From assembly GCA_905372875.1 (NCBI GenBank), contig CAJPQU010000020.1:1-18707 (forward strand): a stretch of 18,707 nucleotides of DNA. The letters run 5' to 3'. This DNA is from an uncultured Schwartzia sp. GTDB taxonomy: Bacteria; Bacillota; Negativicutes; Selenomonadales; Selenomonadaceae. The notes below the pieces were generated by a model. It ran no database searches, was not told the origin of the DNA, and saw nothing but the letters and a program-made list of their open reading frames with translations. Of this stretch, positions 8,057 through 15,313 are shown piece after piece. The number at the start of each line of letters is the position of its first letter. Positions within the stretch are counted from its first letter, which is position 1. A program made the position numbers and the translations under genes.

Positions 8057-8941
8057 TCAACGCACAATCTCCGTACCGATGCCCTGGGCAGTGAACAGTT
8101 CCAAAAGAAGCGAATGGGAAAGCCGGCCATCGATAATGCAAGCCTTCTTCGTTCCCTCGGCCAAGGCACACAGACAAGACTCCACTTTAGGAATCATCCC
8201 ACCAGAAATGATTCCTTCATCAATGTAGCGTCGGGCCTCTTTTCCCGTCAACGACGAAATAAACGAGGATTTATCCGTATAATTTTCGTAGATTCCCTCT
8301 ACATCTGTCAAGAGCAACAACTTTTCCGCCTGCAGCGCCCCGGCCACTTTGGCCGCCACATAGTCGGCGTTAATATTGTAGCTCTCTCCACCTTCGCCCA
8401 CGCCCACCGGTGCTACTACCGGAATGTAACCCTCCCCCAATATGTCACTAAGAACGGAGGCGGTGATGGACTCTACTTCACCCACATAACCGATATCAAC
8501 GTACTCCACCTGCCCATCGCGATGGACTTCCGCTAATTTCTTCTTCGCGCGGATGAGATTGCCGTCCTTTCCTGACAAACCAATTGCATGATTGCCAGAC
8601 TGACTCAGGCGATTGACAATTTCCGAATTGACCTTGCCGATAAGAACCATCTCCGCGATGGCCATGGTTTCTTTGTCTGTCACCCGCAAACCGCTGACGA
8701 ATTCCGATGTCTTGCCAATTTTTTTTAAAAAGTTGGTGATATCCGGACCACCCCCGTGAACAATGACCGGATGAATCCCCACATACCGCATCAAAGTGAT
8801 ATCCGTGATGACTTTCGATTTTAGTTCATCGCTGATCATTGCATTGCCGCCATACTTGATAACAATGGTCTTGCCAAAGAATTCTTGGATGTAAGGCAAA
8901 GCCTCCACCAAAATATTCGCCGTATCTTGTGGTGAAAACAT
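8057..8941 (-). CDS. argB: Acetylglutamate kinase, probably arginine-inhibited
   Basis: It phosphorylates N-acetylglutamate. The active-site lysine K29 in VIKYGGNAM and the HGGGPDI loop (62-68) are intact in a 294-residue protein. The N-terminal helix with LVEALPYIQEFFGK (11-24) matches the extension found in hexameric, arginine-sensitive kinases such as those of Thermotoga and Pseudomonas. It is absent from the arginine-insensitive E. coli enzyme. Feedback inhibition by arginine is therefore inferred. AGGAGG lies just before the ATG, and the argJ gap is 11 bases. Confidence 0.96.
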   Translation of the reverse strand: MFSPQDTANILVEALPYIQEFFGKTIVIKYGGNAMISDELKSKVITDITLMRYVGIHPVIVHGGGPDITNFLKKIGKTSEFVSGLRVTDKETMAIAEMVLIGKVNSEIVNRLSQSGNHAIGLSGKDGNLIRAKKKLAEVHRDGQVEYVDIGYVGEVESITASVLSDILGEGYIPVVAPVGVGEGGESYNINADYVAAKVAGALQAEKLLLLTDVEGIYENYTDKSSFISSLTGKEARRYIDEGIISGGMIPKVESCLCALAEGTKKACIIDGRLSHSLLLELFTAQGIGTEIVR

Positions 8942-8952
8942 CCTTTCCCTCC

Positions 8953-10164
8953 TCAGGTGTGGTATTCGCCGTTAATCTTCACATATTCATACGAGAAATC
9001 ACAGGACCAGACGGTCGCTGCCGCCTCCCCCACCCCTAAATCAATGGTGACGGTAATATCGTGTGCCTCCATCACTTTATCCAGCGCCGCAGCATCAAAT
9101 GATGTTCCAGTACCGTGAACATAAACGGGAATCCCGCCAAATTTTACCACCGTCTTTTCCGGTGTCATGGGTACACCAGCGTATCCCACAGCGCATATTA
9201 CTCGGCCCCAGTTTGGATCCTCACCGAAAAAGGCCGTCTTCACCAGTGGTGATTTGGCTACACTCATGGCCACCTGCTTAGCGTCCGCAAAGGATTTTGC
9301 TCCTGTGACCTCAATGGTCAAAAACTTGGTTGCGCCTTCTCCGTCAGCAGCAATACGCTGAGCCAGGCCGGTGCAAAGCGCCCGCAGCGTCGCACAGAAA
9401 ATGTCATATTCCGGCCCCTTCCTCGCGATTTTTGGATTTCCCGCCGCACCGTTGGCCATGACTACGGCCATATCATTGGTACTCATGTCACCGTCAATGG
9501 AGATCATATTAAATGTCACGCCTACAACATCCGTCAGAGCTTCTTGGAGAAGAGACGGTTCAATCGCCGCATCGGTAGTGATAAAAGCCAACATCGTAGC
9601 CATGTCCGGCTGAATCATCCCCGATCCCTTAGCAATAGCACCGAAGCGAACTTTTGTCCCGCCGATATTGATCTCCGTGGCTCCGGCCTTAGAATAGGTA
9701 TCTGTGGTGAGAATAGCCTGGCCTGCCGCCTCGCTTCCCTCGGGAGAGAGGTGAGCAGCTGCCTCCTTTATCCCGGCACGTATTTTCTCCATGGGCAGCC
9801 GGACTCCGATGACCCCGGTAGAGGCCACGATCACTTCTTTCGCTTGACAACCTAAGGCCTGCCCCGCCAACATCCCCATTTCTTCGGCATCAGCCAATCC
9901 CGGCTCCCCGGTACAGGCATTGGCGCAGCCTGCGTTGGCCACAATGGCCCGAGCTGTGCCGTTATGAACCACATCCTTTGACACATAAACGGGAGCCGCC
10001 GCCACCTGATTTTTGGTAAAAGTCCCCGCCACCGCTGCTGCCCGATCCGAATAAATAAGCGCTAAATCGAGATTTCCACTCTTTTTGATACCGGCTTTTA
10101 TTCCCGCGGCAGTAAATCCCTTCGGAAAGGTTATGCCTTTCTTCGCTGCTTCATCGCTAAACAT
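8953..10164 (-). CDS. argJ: Bifunctional glutamate N-acetyltransferase / ornithine acetyltransferase
   Basis: ArgJ moves the acetyl group from N-acetylornithine to glutamate, and in bifunctional forms also uses acetyl-CoA. The precursor is self-cleaved before the nucleophile threonine in the motif MATMLAF. Here that threonine is T190 of the 403-residue protein, and the oxyanion-hole STGVIG is at 115-120. The ATG at 10164 is chosen because AGGAGG lies 7 bases upstream; an in-frame ATG 24 bases further out has no such site. It follows argC after 75 bases. No argA, argE or argO is seen here, which is consistent with the cyclic pathway. Confidence 0.95.
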   Translation of the reverse strand: MFSDEAAKKGITFPKGFTAAGIKAGIKKSGNLDLALIYSDRAAAVAGTFTKNQVAAAPVYVSKDVVHNGTARAIVANAGCANACTGEPGLADAEEMGMLAGQALGCQAKEVIVASTGVIGVRLPMEKIRAGIKEAAAHLSPEGSEAAGQAILTTDTYSKAGATEINIGGTKVRFGAIAKGSGMIQPDMATMLAFITTDAAIEPSLLQEALTDVVGVTFNMISIDGDMSTNDMAVVMANGAAGNPKIARKGPEYDIFCATLRALCTGLAQRIAADGEGATKFLTIEVTGAKSFADAKQVAMSVAKSPLVKTAFFGEDPNWGRVICAVGYAGVPMTPEKTVVKFGGIPVYVHGTGTSFDAAALDKVMEAHDITVTIDLGVGEAAATVWSCDFSYEYVKINGEYHT

Positions 10165-10239
10165 AGTTCTTCCTCCTAAAATGAACACTTGGTTAACTTA
10201 TTTATTATTTTCCCAACTTATCATGATGAGATCACTTGT

Positions 10240-11274
10240 TTAAGGATACAGGGGAGCGGCATCAATCCCCAAGTGCTCCGAAAATCCAGCGGCAATATTA
10301 AAATTTTGCACCGCCTGTCCTGCCGCACCTTTGACCAGGTTGTCGATGGCGGAGAGAACGATGACACGATGGGTCCGCGGGTCGATATGCCAGCCTAAAT
10401 CGCAGAAATTAGATCCGCGGACAAATTTCGTTTCCGGATACGCGCCTCGTCCTCGTAAACGAATGAAGAATTCGTCCCCATACAAAGCGTGAAAAGCCTC
10501 ATCCACCATCGCCGCCGTAACCCCCTCTTGCAGGGACGCATAGGCAGTGCTCAGGATTCCCCGGGCCATGGGGACCAAATGAGGCGTAAAATTCAACGTT
10601 ACTTCTTGTCCGCCAATATCCGTCAACGTCTGTTCAATCTCCGGTGTATGGCGATGGCTCGTGACGCTATACGCTTTAAAATTATCATACAGCTCGGGAA
10701 AATGGTTTGACAGGTTCGCCGTCCGTCCGGCTCCTGATACACCAGATTTTGCGTCGATGACAATACTCTGAACGTCAATGAGCTGATGCTTGACCAGCGG
10801 AGCCAGTGCCAAAATGCCGGCGGTCGTATAGCATCCGGCATTGCCGATGATCCGCGCCTCTCTGATCTTCTCTCGATAAATCTCCGCCAAACCATAAACT
10901 CTTTGCGCCTCAGGATGTGTATGCTTCACTTTATACCATTTCTCATATATCGCTGAATTACGAAAGCGATAATCCGCCCCTAAATCAATGATCCGAACCG
11001 GCTGATGAGAGAGTTTACGGCCGATTTCCATAGCATACCCCGCGGGAAGACCAATGAAAATAAAGTCGCTGTCCGCCCCGATTCCTGCCAAATTTTCCAG
11101 ACTTTCTAAAGTGTGATCGCAAAGCCCTGTCAGATGCGGATATACTTCAGATATTCGTCGATCCGTATAGCTTTCCGACGTGATATGTACAATTTCAGTC
11201 TTAGGATGTCCAGACAGGAGCCGCAGAAGTTCCGCTCCCGCATACCCTGTCGCCCCTATAATACTGACTCTCAT
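10240..11274 (-). CDS. argC: N-acetyl-gamma-glutamyl-phosphate reductase
   Basis: It reduces N-acetylglutamyl phosphate with NADPH to the semialdehyde. The NADP-binding GATGYAG is at residues 7-13, and the catalytic cysteine is C148 in GNAGCYTTAG, where most relatives have GNPGCYPT. The start at 11274 gives 344 residues, the usual length, and AAGGGG lies 8 bases before it. An ATG two codons upstream is too close to that site, and the longer open frame has no support. It is the first gene of the arginine operon, just downstream of a promoter covered by an ARG box. Confidence 0.95.
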   Translation of the reverse strand: MRVSIIGATGYAGAELLRLLSGHPKTEIVHITSESYTDRRISEVYPHLTGLCDHTLESLENLAGIGADSDFIFIGLPAGYAMEIGRKLSHQPVRIIDLGADYRFRNSAIYEKWYKVKHTHPEAQRVYGLAEIYREKIREARIIGNAGCYTTAGILALAPLVKHQLIDVQSIVIDAKSGVSGAGRTANLSNHFPELYDNFKAYSVTSHRHTPEIEQTLTDIGGQEVTLNFTPHLVPMARGILSTAYASLQEGVTAAMVDEAFHALYGDEFFIRLRGRGAYPETKFVRGSNFCDLGWHIDPRTHRVIVLSAIDNLVKGAAGQAVQNFNIAAGFSEHLGIDAAPLYP

Positions 11275-11307
11275 GACCATATCCCCTTCCCGATGGACGT
11301 GCTTATA

Positions 11308-11337
11308 ATTATACAACATGTATGCATAAAAATGCAA
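11308..11337 (-). promoter_or_regulatory. Promoter of the arginine operon
   Basis: On the minus strand TTGCAT (11332-11337) is followed by 18 bases and a perfect TATAAT (11308-11313). The expected transcription start is near 11301, giving a leader of about 26 bases before argC. The -35 is poor (three of six matches). The ARG box overlaps it and most of the spacer. Confidence 0.7.
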
Positions 11338-11338
11338 T
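11321..11338. promoter_or_regulatory. ARG box (ArgR/AhrC operator)
   Basis: TATGCATAAAAATGCAAT holds a perfect inverted repeat TGCAT-AAAA-ATGCA. This fits the 18-bp ARG-box plan TGnAT-N4-ATnCA recognised by ArgR/AhrC repressors. It overlaps the -35 and spacer of the argC promoter, so arginine-bound ArgR would block RNA polymerase. argR itself is not in the window. Confidence 0.75.
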
Positions 11339-11470
11339 AGGCGGCGAAAATTTTCTTTCGTGCACACGATACGTTATTATACATCATCCGTGGGCATAAA
11401 TCACCTTCCGCCACCTTTGTTATACTGCGGCAAAAGTCCAACGACAGAAAGAAATATTGCTGTATCGAAG

Positions 11471-11498
11471 TTGTCATTTTCTCTACCGCCGTCATAAA
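11471..11498 (+). promoter_or_regulatory. Candidate promoter of the class IV aminotransferase-like gene
   Basis: TTGTCA (five of six consensus bases) is followed after 16 bases by CATAAA (four of six). This is about 80 bases before the GTG start. It is moderate support only. Confidence 0.4.
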
Positions 11499-11576
11499 AA
11501 AGAAAGACTATGCGAAGGGATTTTTTTCCTTTATAATAAATCTACAGACATTACAACGAATCGAGGAGGATTTCCG

Positions 11577-12449
11577 GTGAATGAATTGGCTTATATTGAC
11601 GGAGCTTTTATTGACTTAAAAGAATACGCGGTACAATTAGAAGATCGCGGCTATCAGATGGGAGACGGCGTGTACGAAATGCTTCGCGTTTACGACGGAA
11701 CCTGTTTTGCCGTCAAGCGCCATTTGGATCGCTACCGCCGCTCCATGCGCGAGCTCTCCATCCCCATCACCGATACGGACGAGGAGCTTTACCATCTGTT
11801 CAATGAAATGATTGTGAAAAGCGATATCAAAAACGGCCTCCTCTACTTTCAACTGACCCGCGGCACCGCGCCGCGCCGTTATCCATTTCCCGAGCCAAGT
11901 CTGCCCCATCTGAACGCCATCCTCCGGGATACACCGGTGCGTCAAGACTGGCAGCAGAGCGGTATCCGGGCCGATTTGACAGAAGATATCCGCTGGCTCC
12001 GCTGTGACATTCGCACCCTGAATCTCTTGGGCAATATTTTAGCCGCCAATCAAGCCCGGCGCGCCGGGGCACAGGCGGCTTTGCTCTATCGCAAAGAAAA
12101 CAACTTCATCACCGAGGGTCTCGACCAGAGTTTCTTTTTAGTGAAAGACGGCGTTCTCTGGACCCATCCTGCCGATGCCTTCATTCGTGACGGCGTGACC
12201 CGCTCCTTAATCAAAGAGAAAATCGCCCCGAAATTAGAACTCACCTTAGTGGAAAAGAAATTTTCTCCCGAATTTCTTCTAAAAGCCGAAGAGGCCTTTT
12301 TGGCCGGGACGGAAAACGAAATTATCCCCGTGACTGCCATCAGCCATACCCCCATTGGTGCCGGACAACCCGGCCCCATCACCCAAGAGATTCTCACCGC
12401 CCTGCACGCCCTCGTTAAAGAAGGCGTGGACCAGGACGACGAGGAATGA
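11577..12449 (+). CDS. Class IV (D-amino acid aminotransferase-like) protein lacking the PLP lysine
   Basis: The GTG start at 11577 follows GAGGAGG by 7 bases and gives 290 residues, the usual length for D-alanine aminotransferase (Dat). Family landmarks are clear: LEDRGYQMGDGVYE (21-34), RGTAPR (95-100), DIRWLRCDIRTLNLL (137-151), TEG (179-181), GVTR (206-209) and IIPV (249-252). However, the position of the Schiff-base lysine (K145 of Bacillus Dat, in CDIKSLNLL) is Arg146, and no lysine lies nearby. The carboxylate-binding histidine after RGT-PR is Tyr102, and the SSN after TEG is DQS. Known relatives interconvert D-amino acids and 2-oxo acids, with branched-chain aminotransferase and aminodeoxychorismate lyase in the same fold. 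This copy probably cannot transaminate normally. It is divergent from argC and followed by a carboxyltransferase gene with its own promoter. Confidence 0.85.
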   Translation: MNELAYIDGAFIDLKEYAVQLEDRGYQMGDGVYEMLRVYDGTCFAVKRHLDRYRRSMRELSIPITDTDEELYHLFNEMIVKSDIKNGLLYFQLTRGTAPRRYPFPEPSLPHLNAILRDTPVRQDWQQSGIRADLTEDIRWLRCDIRTLNLLGNILAANQARRAGAQAALLYRKENNFITEGLDQSFFLVKDGVLWTHPADAFIRDGVTRSLIKEKIAPKLELTLVEKKFSPEFLLKAEEAFLAGTENEIIPVTAISHTPIGAGQPGPITQEILTALHALVKEGVDQDDEE

Positions 12450-12491
12450 AAATATTTTTTTATTTTTATCAAACTTTATTTTGCTCTTACA

Positions 12492-12520
12492 TTGACAAGG
12501 GGATTTTTCCTTTCTATACT
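12492..12520 (+). promoter_or_regulatory. Strong sigma-A promoter of the carboxyltransferase gene
   Basis: A perfect TTGACA (12492-12497), a 17-base spacer and TATACT (12515-12520) form the best promoter of the window. The stretch just upstream (12450-12485) is very AT-rich with T-runs, like an UP element. The transcription start should fall near 12527, leaving a leader of about 65 bases. Confidence 0.8.
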
Positions 12521-12533
12521 ATGATTATGTAAC

Positions 12534-12565
12534 GGGGCGTAGACGCACGACGCCTGTCTATCCCC
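12534..12565 (+). other. Possible structured 5' leader of the carboxyltransferase mRNA
   Basis: GGGG (12534-12537) and AGAC (12541-12544) can pair with CCCC (12562-12565) and GTCT (12556-12559). An alternative stem pairs GGCGT (12536-12540) with ACGCC (12550-12554). The two folds exclude each other. No known riboswitch class is recognised, and the element may only stabilise the transcript. Confidence 0.3.
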
Positions 12566-12591
12566 ACATCTGCTTCTTGAGGGAGTGTGTA

Positions 12592-13965
12592 ATGATCATG
12601 GAAAAAAAGCCGGTCAAAATCATGGAAACTATTTTGCGCGACGCCCATCAATCCCTTTGCGCCACGCGTATGCGCATCGGCCAGATGTTACCACAGCTTG
12701 AAGCCTTGGATGAATTTGGCTTTCATGCGTTAGAAGCATGGGGCGGCGCGACCTTCGACGCCTGTCTGCGCTTTTTGGGAGAGGATCCGTGGGAACGTCT
12801 CGACACCTTGAAACAGCATCTGAAAAAGACCCCCATCCAAATGCTCCTGCGAGGACAAAACCTTTTGGGCTACAACCATTACTCCGACGACGTGGTACGC
12901 GCTTTCGTCCGCAAGGCGTCAGAGCACGGCGTAGGGGTATTTCGCATCTTCGATGCCCTGAATGATATCCAAAATCTACGCACCGCTATCGATGAAGCCT
13001 TAAAATGCAAGGAGCATCCTCATGTCCAAGGCTGTCTCGTTTACACTGTCAGCCCCTACCATACGAACGAAACCTTTGTAGAACTGGCACGGAAATTGGA
13101 AGCCATGGGGTGCCATTCCATCTGCATCAAGGATATGTCGGGCCTCTTAAAGCCGTATGTAGCTGAAGACCTCGTCCTGAAACTGAAAGATGCGGTGCAT
13201 GTCCCCATCGATCTTCACACCCACTATACCAGCGGATTCGGCTCCATGACCTATCTTAAAGCTGTTGAGGCAGGAGTCGACATCATCGATACGGCGCTGG
13301 CGCCTTTCGCCAATGACACATCCCAGCCTTGCACGGAAACCATGATTGAGACGTTAGTGGGAACACCCTACGATACCGGACTGGATCGCCACAAGCTCAC
13401 ACCGGTGTCCAAATATTTCCTGCAGGTCAAACAGGATATCATCAAAGAATTTAACCTCAAGGGCTATTTTGATGTGAATCCCAATGTACTGGACTTCCAA
13501 ATTCCCGGCGGGATGTTGTCCAACCTGACAAATCAGCTCAAAGAGCAGGGCATGGAAGACAAATATCAGGATCTTTTAGACGAAATGCCACGCGTTCGCG
13601 CCGATTTAGGCTATCCGCCGCTGGTTACGCCCTCCAGCCAGATCGTTGGCACCATGGCCACCTTCAACGTCATCATGGGCGAGCGTTATAAGATGGTGCC
13701 GCGGGAATTTAAGGATCTGGCCCGGGGTAAATTCGGTCACACGCCAAAGCCCATCGACAAGGAATTCTTGGCCAAGATCGGCATAAAGGACTCGGAAATC
13801 GTCACCAACTGCGCCGTTGAAGATGCAAAGGAAAATACCGTCGCCCAATTTCGCGAGGAATTGGCGGCCAAGGGATACGCGAACGCTCCCGAGGAAGACG
13901 TCCTCTCCTACGCCCTCTTCCCCCAAGTCGCCGAAGAATTTTTTCACGCTCAGAACCGGTATTAA
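12592..13965 (+). CDS. Biotin-dependent carboxyltransferase subunit (PycB / OadA / transcarboxylase 5S family)
   Basis: This TIM-barrel carboxyltransferase moves CO2 between carboxybiotin and pyruvate/oxaloacetate. METILRDAHQSL (11-22, metal-ligand D17) resembles pyruvate carboxylase, whose motif has RDAHQSL where decarboxylases usually have RDGHQSL. LLRGQNLLGY (85-94), the carbamylated-lysine motif CIKDMSG (178-184, K180), the metal ligands DLHTH (207-211, H209 and H211) and QIPGGMLSN (303-311) are intact. The ATG at 12592 has GGGAG 6 bases upstream. The 457-residue protein ends after the conserved carboxyltransferase extension and has no biotinyl domain or AMKM-type lysine, so the carrier must be a separate protein. 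Possible identities are pyruvate carboxylase subunit B, oxaloacetate decarboxylase alpha without carrier, or methylmalonyl-CoA transcarboxylase 5S; no partner subunit is nearby to decide. It is transcribed alone and ends at a strong terminator. Confidence 0.88.
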   Translation: MIMEKKPVKIMETILRDAHQSLCATRMRIGQMLPQLEALDEFGFHALEAWGGATFDACLRFLGEDPWERLDTLKQHLKKTPIQMLLRGQNLLGYNHYSDDVVRAFVRKASEHGVGVFRIFDALNDIQNLRTAIDEALKCKEHPHVQGCLVYTVSPYHTNETFVELARKLEAMGCHSICIKDMSGLLKPYVAEDLVLKLKDAVHVPIDLHTHYTSGFGSMTYLKAVEAGVDIIDTALAPFANDTSQPCTETMIETLVGTPYDTGLDRHKLTPVSKYFLQVKQDIIKEFNLKGYFDVNPNVLDFQIPGGMLSNLTNQLKEQGMEDKYQDLLDEMPRVRADLGYPPLVTPSSQIVGTMATFNVIMGERYKMVPREFKDLARGKFGHTPKPIDKEFLAKIGIKDSEIVTNCAVEDAKENTVAQFREELAAKGYANAPEEDVLSYALFPQVAEEFFHAQNRY

Positions 13966-13986
13966 ACAGAAAATATCGCTAACGAT

Positions 13987-14030
13987 AAACGCCTCCTCGA
14001 CACCTGAACAGGTGATAAGGAGGCGTTTTT
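13987..14030. terminator. Intrinsic terminator shared by the convergent carboxyltransferase gene and ubiX operon
   Basis: AAACGCCTCCT (13987-13997) pairs with AGGAGGCGTTT (14018-14028) over 11 bases, followed by TTTTT on the plus strand. The loop itself contains CACCTG and CAGGTG arms. On the minus strand the stem comes directly after the ubiX stop, whose TAA overlaps the T-run, but only TTT follows there. It should be strong for the plus-strand gene and perhaps partial for the minus-strand operon. Confidence 0.9.
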
Positions 14031-14598
14031 ACGTCTGTACTGCAGTGAGAGGCCAGCGTGGAAACAAATGGTTTTCTATATGGAGGGCGTCGAGGATTTT
14101 ACCCGTCAACATATCAGCAAGATCTTCAATCGTCTGGGGGCGGTGGTAAAAAGCCGGGCAGGCGGGGAGGATGATTGCGCCCGCTCGCGAAAGCTGCAAA
14201 AGATTTTCCAGGTGAATCGCGCTCATGGGTGCTTCCCGCGGCACTAAGAGCAAGGGGCGCCCTTCTTTGAGGGTCACGTCAGCCGCCCGGGTTAAAAGGT
14301 TATCAGAAATCCCGTGGGCGATGCAGGCAGCTGTTTTCATGGAACAGGGCACGATCGCCATGGCATCCATGGGAAAGGAACCGCTGGCCACAGCTGCCCC
14401 CACGTCGTCCACGTCGTACCGGCAATGCACCCATGTCGTGAAAAGAGCGGCCTCCACGGGGCATTCGTGCGCGATCACCTTTTCGCCGCTGTGGGTGACG
14501 ATGAGATGAACTTCATGATCCCCGGCATATAAATTTTTCATGAGGCGCACCGCGTAAATACTGCCGCTGGCCCCTGTAATTCCCAGTAATATCCGCAT
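14029..14598 (-). CDS. ubiX: UbiX-family flavin prenyltransferase
   Basis: UbiX joins a dimethylallyl group to reduced FMN to make prenylated FMN, the cofactor of UbiD decarboxylases. The FMN-binding GITGASGSIYAVRLM opens the protein, and VPCSMKTAACIAHGISDNL, LKEGRPLLLVPREAPMS and PAFYHRPQTIEDL are all in place. The ATG at 14598 gives 189 residues. GGAG lies 11 bases before it, a slightly long spacing. A GTG at 14622 that overlaps the yraN stop as GTGA is the alternative and would add 8 residues. No ubiD partner is in the window. It is the last gene of the rbgA operon. Confidence 0.92.
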   Translation of the reverse strand: MRILLGITGASGSIYAVRLMKNLYAGDHEVHLIVTHSGEKVIAHECPVEAALFTTWVHCRYDVDDVGAAVASGSFPMDAMAIVPCSMKTAACIAHGISDNLLTRAADVTLKEGRPLLLVPREAPMSAIHLENLLQLSRAGAIILPACPAFYHRPQTIEDLADMLTGKILDALHIENHLFPRWPLTAVQT

Positions 14599-14618
14599 AC
14601 TGTCCGTTACTCCGTGAT

Positions 14619-14978
14619 TCACGCTTCAAAGGCGTTTTCATAGTGCCGTATCCGGCAGCTTCCCTCCGCCGCGCCATAGACCTCAAGCACATCAAACCGG
14701 CAGGGCCGATCCGCCGGGGGATGTTCATTCAGATACCAAGTGGCGGTGCGAATGATTTTTTGTTGCTTGCGAAAATCCACCGCGGCCGCAGGATATCCGT
14801 ATCGCAGGGACTGACGCGTTTTTACTTCAACAAATACCAAGACGCCGTCCCGCTCCACGATGAGATCGATTTCTCCCATAGGACAGCGAAACTGCCGTGC
14901 CTTGATGACGTATCGACGCGACGCAAGGAAGGAGGCCGCAGCCGCTTCTCCCCAATCTCCTACCTGTTTTGTATTCAT
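14619..14978 (-). CDS. yraN: YraN family protein (UPF0102, nuclease-like fold)
   Basis: This 119-residue protein has the UPF0102 signature: an N-terminal GDWGEAAAASFL, then GEIDLI (35-40) and VFVEVKTR (48-55). The spaced acidic residues and the E-x-K resemble the catalytic core of Holliday-junction resolvase and restriction-type nucleases. The exact function is not settled for the family. Its ATG overlaps the stop of the FlhB-like gene as ATGA. In many bacteria yraN sits next to rnhB, as it nearly does here, which suggests a DNA maintenance role. Confidence 0.93.
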   Translation of the reverse strand: MNTKQVGDWGEAAAASFLASRRYVIKARQFRCPMGEIDLIVERDGVLVFVEVKTRQSLRYGYPAAAVDFRKQQKIIRTATWYLNEHPPADRPCRFDVLEVYGAAEGSCRIRHYENAFEA

Positions 14979-15313
14979 GGACGATTTTCTTCTGGACGGC
15001 GGCGGTGCTTTCTGTCCAACCGATAGATGTACGCCAAAAGCTCCGCCACAGTGGTATAAAGCTCTGCCGGAATCTCCTTGTCCAAATCCAGTGCCATGAG
15101 GAGATTGACCAGCGATTTATTGCGATAAACGGGAATGGCGTTGCTTTGGGCCGCCGCCAAAATATTTTCTGCGACATAGCCTTTTCCTTTCGCCACAACA
15201 CGAGGCGCTGCATTAGCCGCCGGATCGTATTGCAACGCCACTGCCTTTTTCTCAGCTCCTGGATCCGTTTCAGGAAAGGCTGGCATGACGTCTCGCCGCT
15301 TTTTATCAGCCAT
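14975..15313 (-). CDS. FlhB/EscU cytoplasmic-domain homologue (YlqH-like), no membrane part
   Basis: The 112-residue protein matches only the soluble C-terminal domain of the flagellar and type III export switch protein FlhB. KAVALQYDP (23-31), APRVVAKGKGYVAENI (36-51), AIPVYRNKSLV (59-69) and EIPAELYTTVAELLAYIYRL (80-99) follow the FlhB-C pattern. The self-cleaving NPTH that precedes AVAL in FlhB is replaced by GAEK, and there is no transmembrane segment. The ATG at 15313 has AGGTGA 5 bases before it; a GTG three codons upstream (15322) is an alternative. It overlaps the end of the FliK-like gene by 8 bases and yraN by 4. It corresponds by position to B. subtilis ylqH. The function is unknown. 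Confidence 0.85.
   Translation of the reverse strand: MADKKRRDVMPAFPETDPGAEKKAVALQYDPAANAAPRVVAKGKGYVAENILAAAQSNAIPVYRNKSLVNLLMALDLDKEIPAELYTTVAELLAYIYRLDRKHRRRPEENRP

Larger units (their letters stand above)
11275..11576. other. Divergent intergenic region between argC and the aminotransferase-like gene
   Basis: These 302 bases hold the argC promoter and ARG box on the left and a candidate plus-strand promoter on the right. A second TATAAT on the minus strand (11376-11381) has no matching -35. A plus-strand TATAAT near 11532-11537 likewise lacks a -35. I see no small gene, RNA gene or T-box leader in it. Confidence 0.6.

Noticed and set aside
7958..8536. Plus-strand open frame of 192 codons across argD and argB
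   Set aside because: It runs antisense across two conserved genes, and its protein looks like an antisense artefact.
10165..10239. Second ARG box or internal promoter between argC and argJ
   Set aside because: ATCATGAT and AT-rich runs occur, but no TGnAT-N4-ATnCA palindrome and no spaced -35/-10 pair.
11339..11576. T-box or attenuator leader upstream of the aminotransferase-like gene
   Set aside because: There is no T-box motif, no anti-terminator/terminator pair and no T-run after a hairpin.
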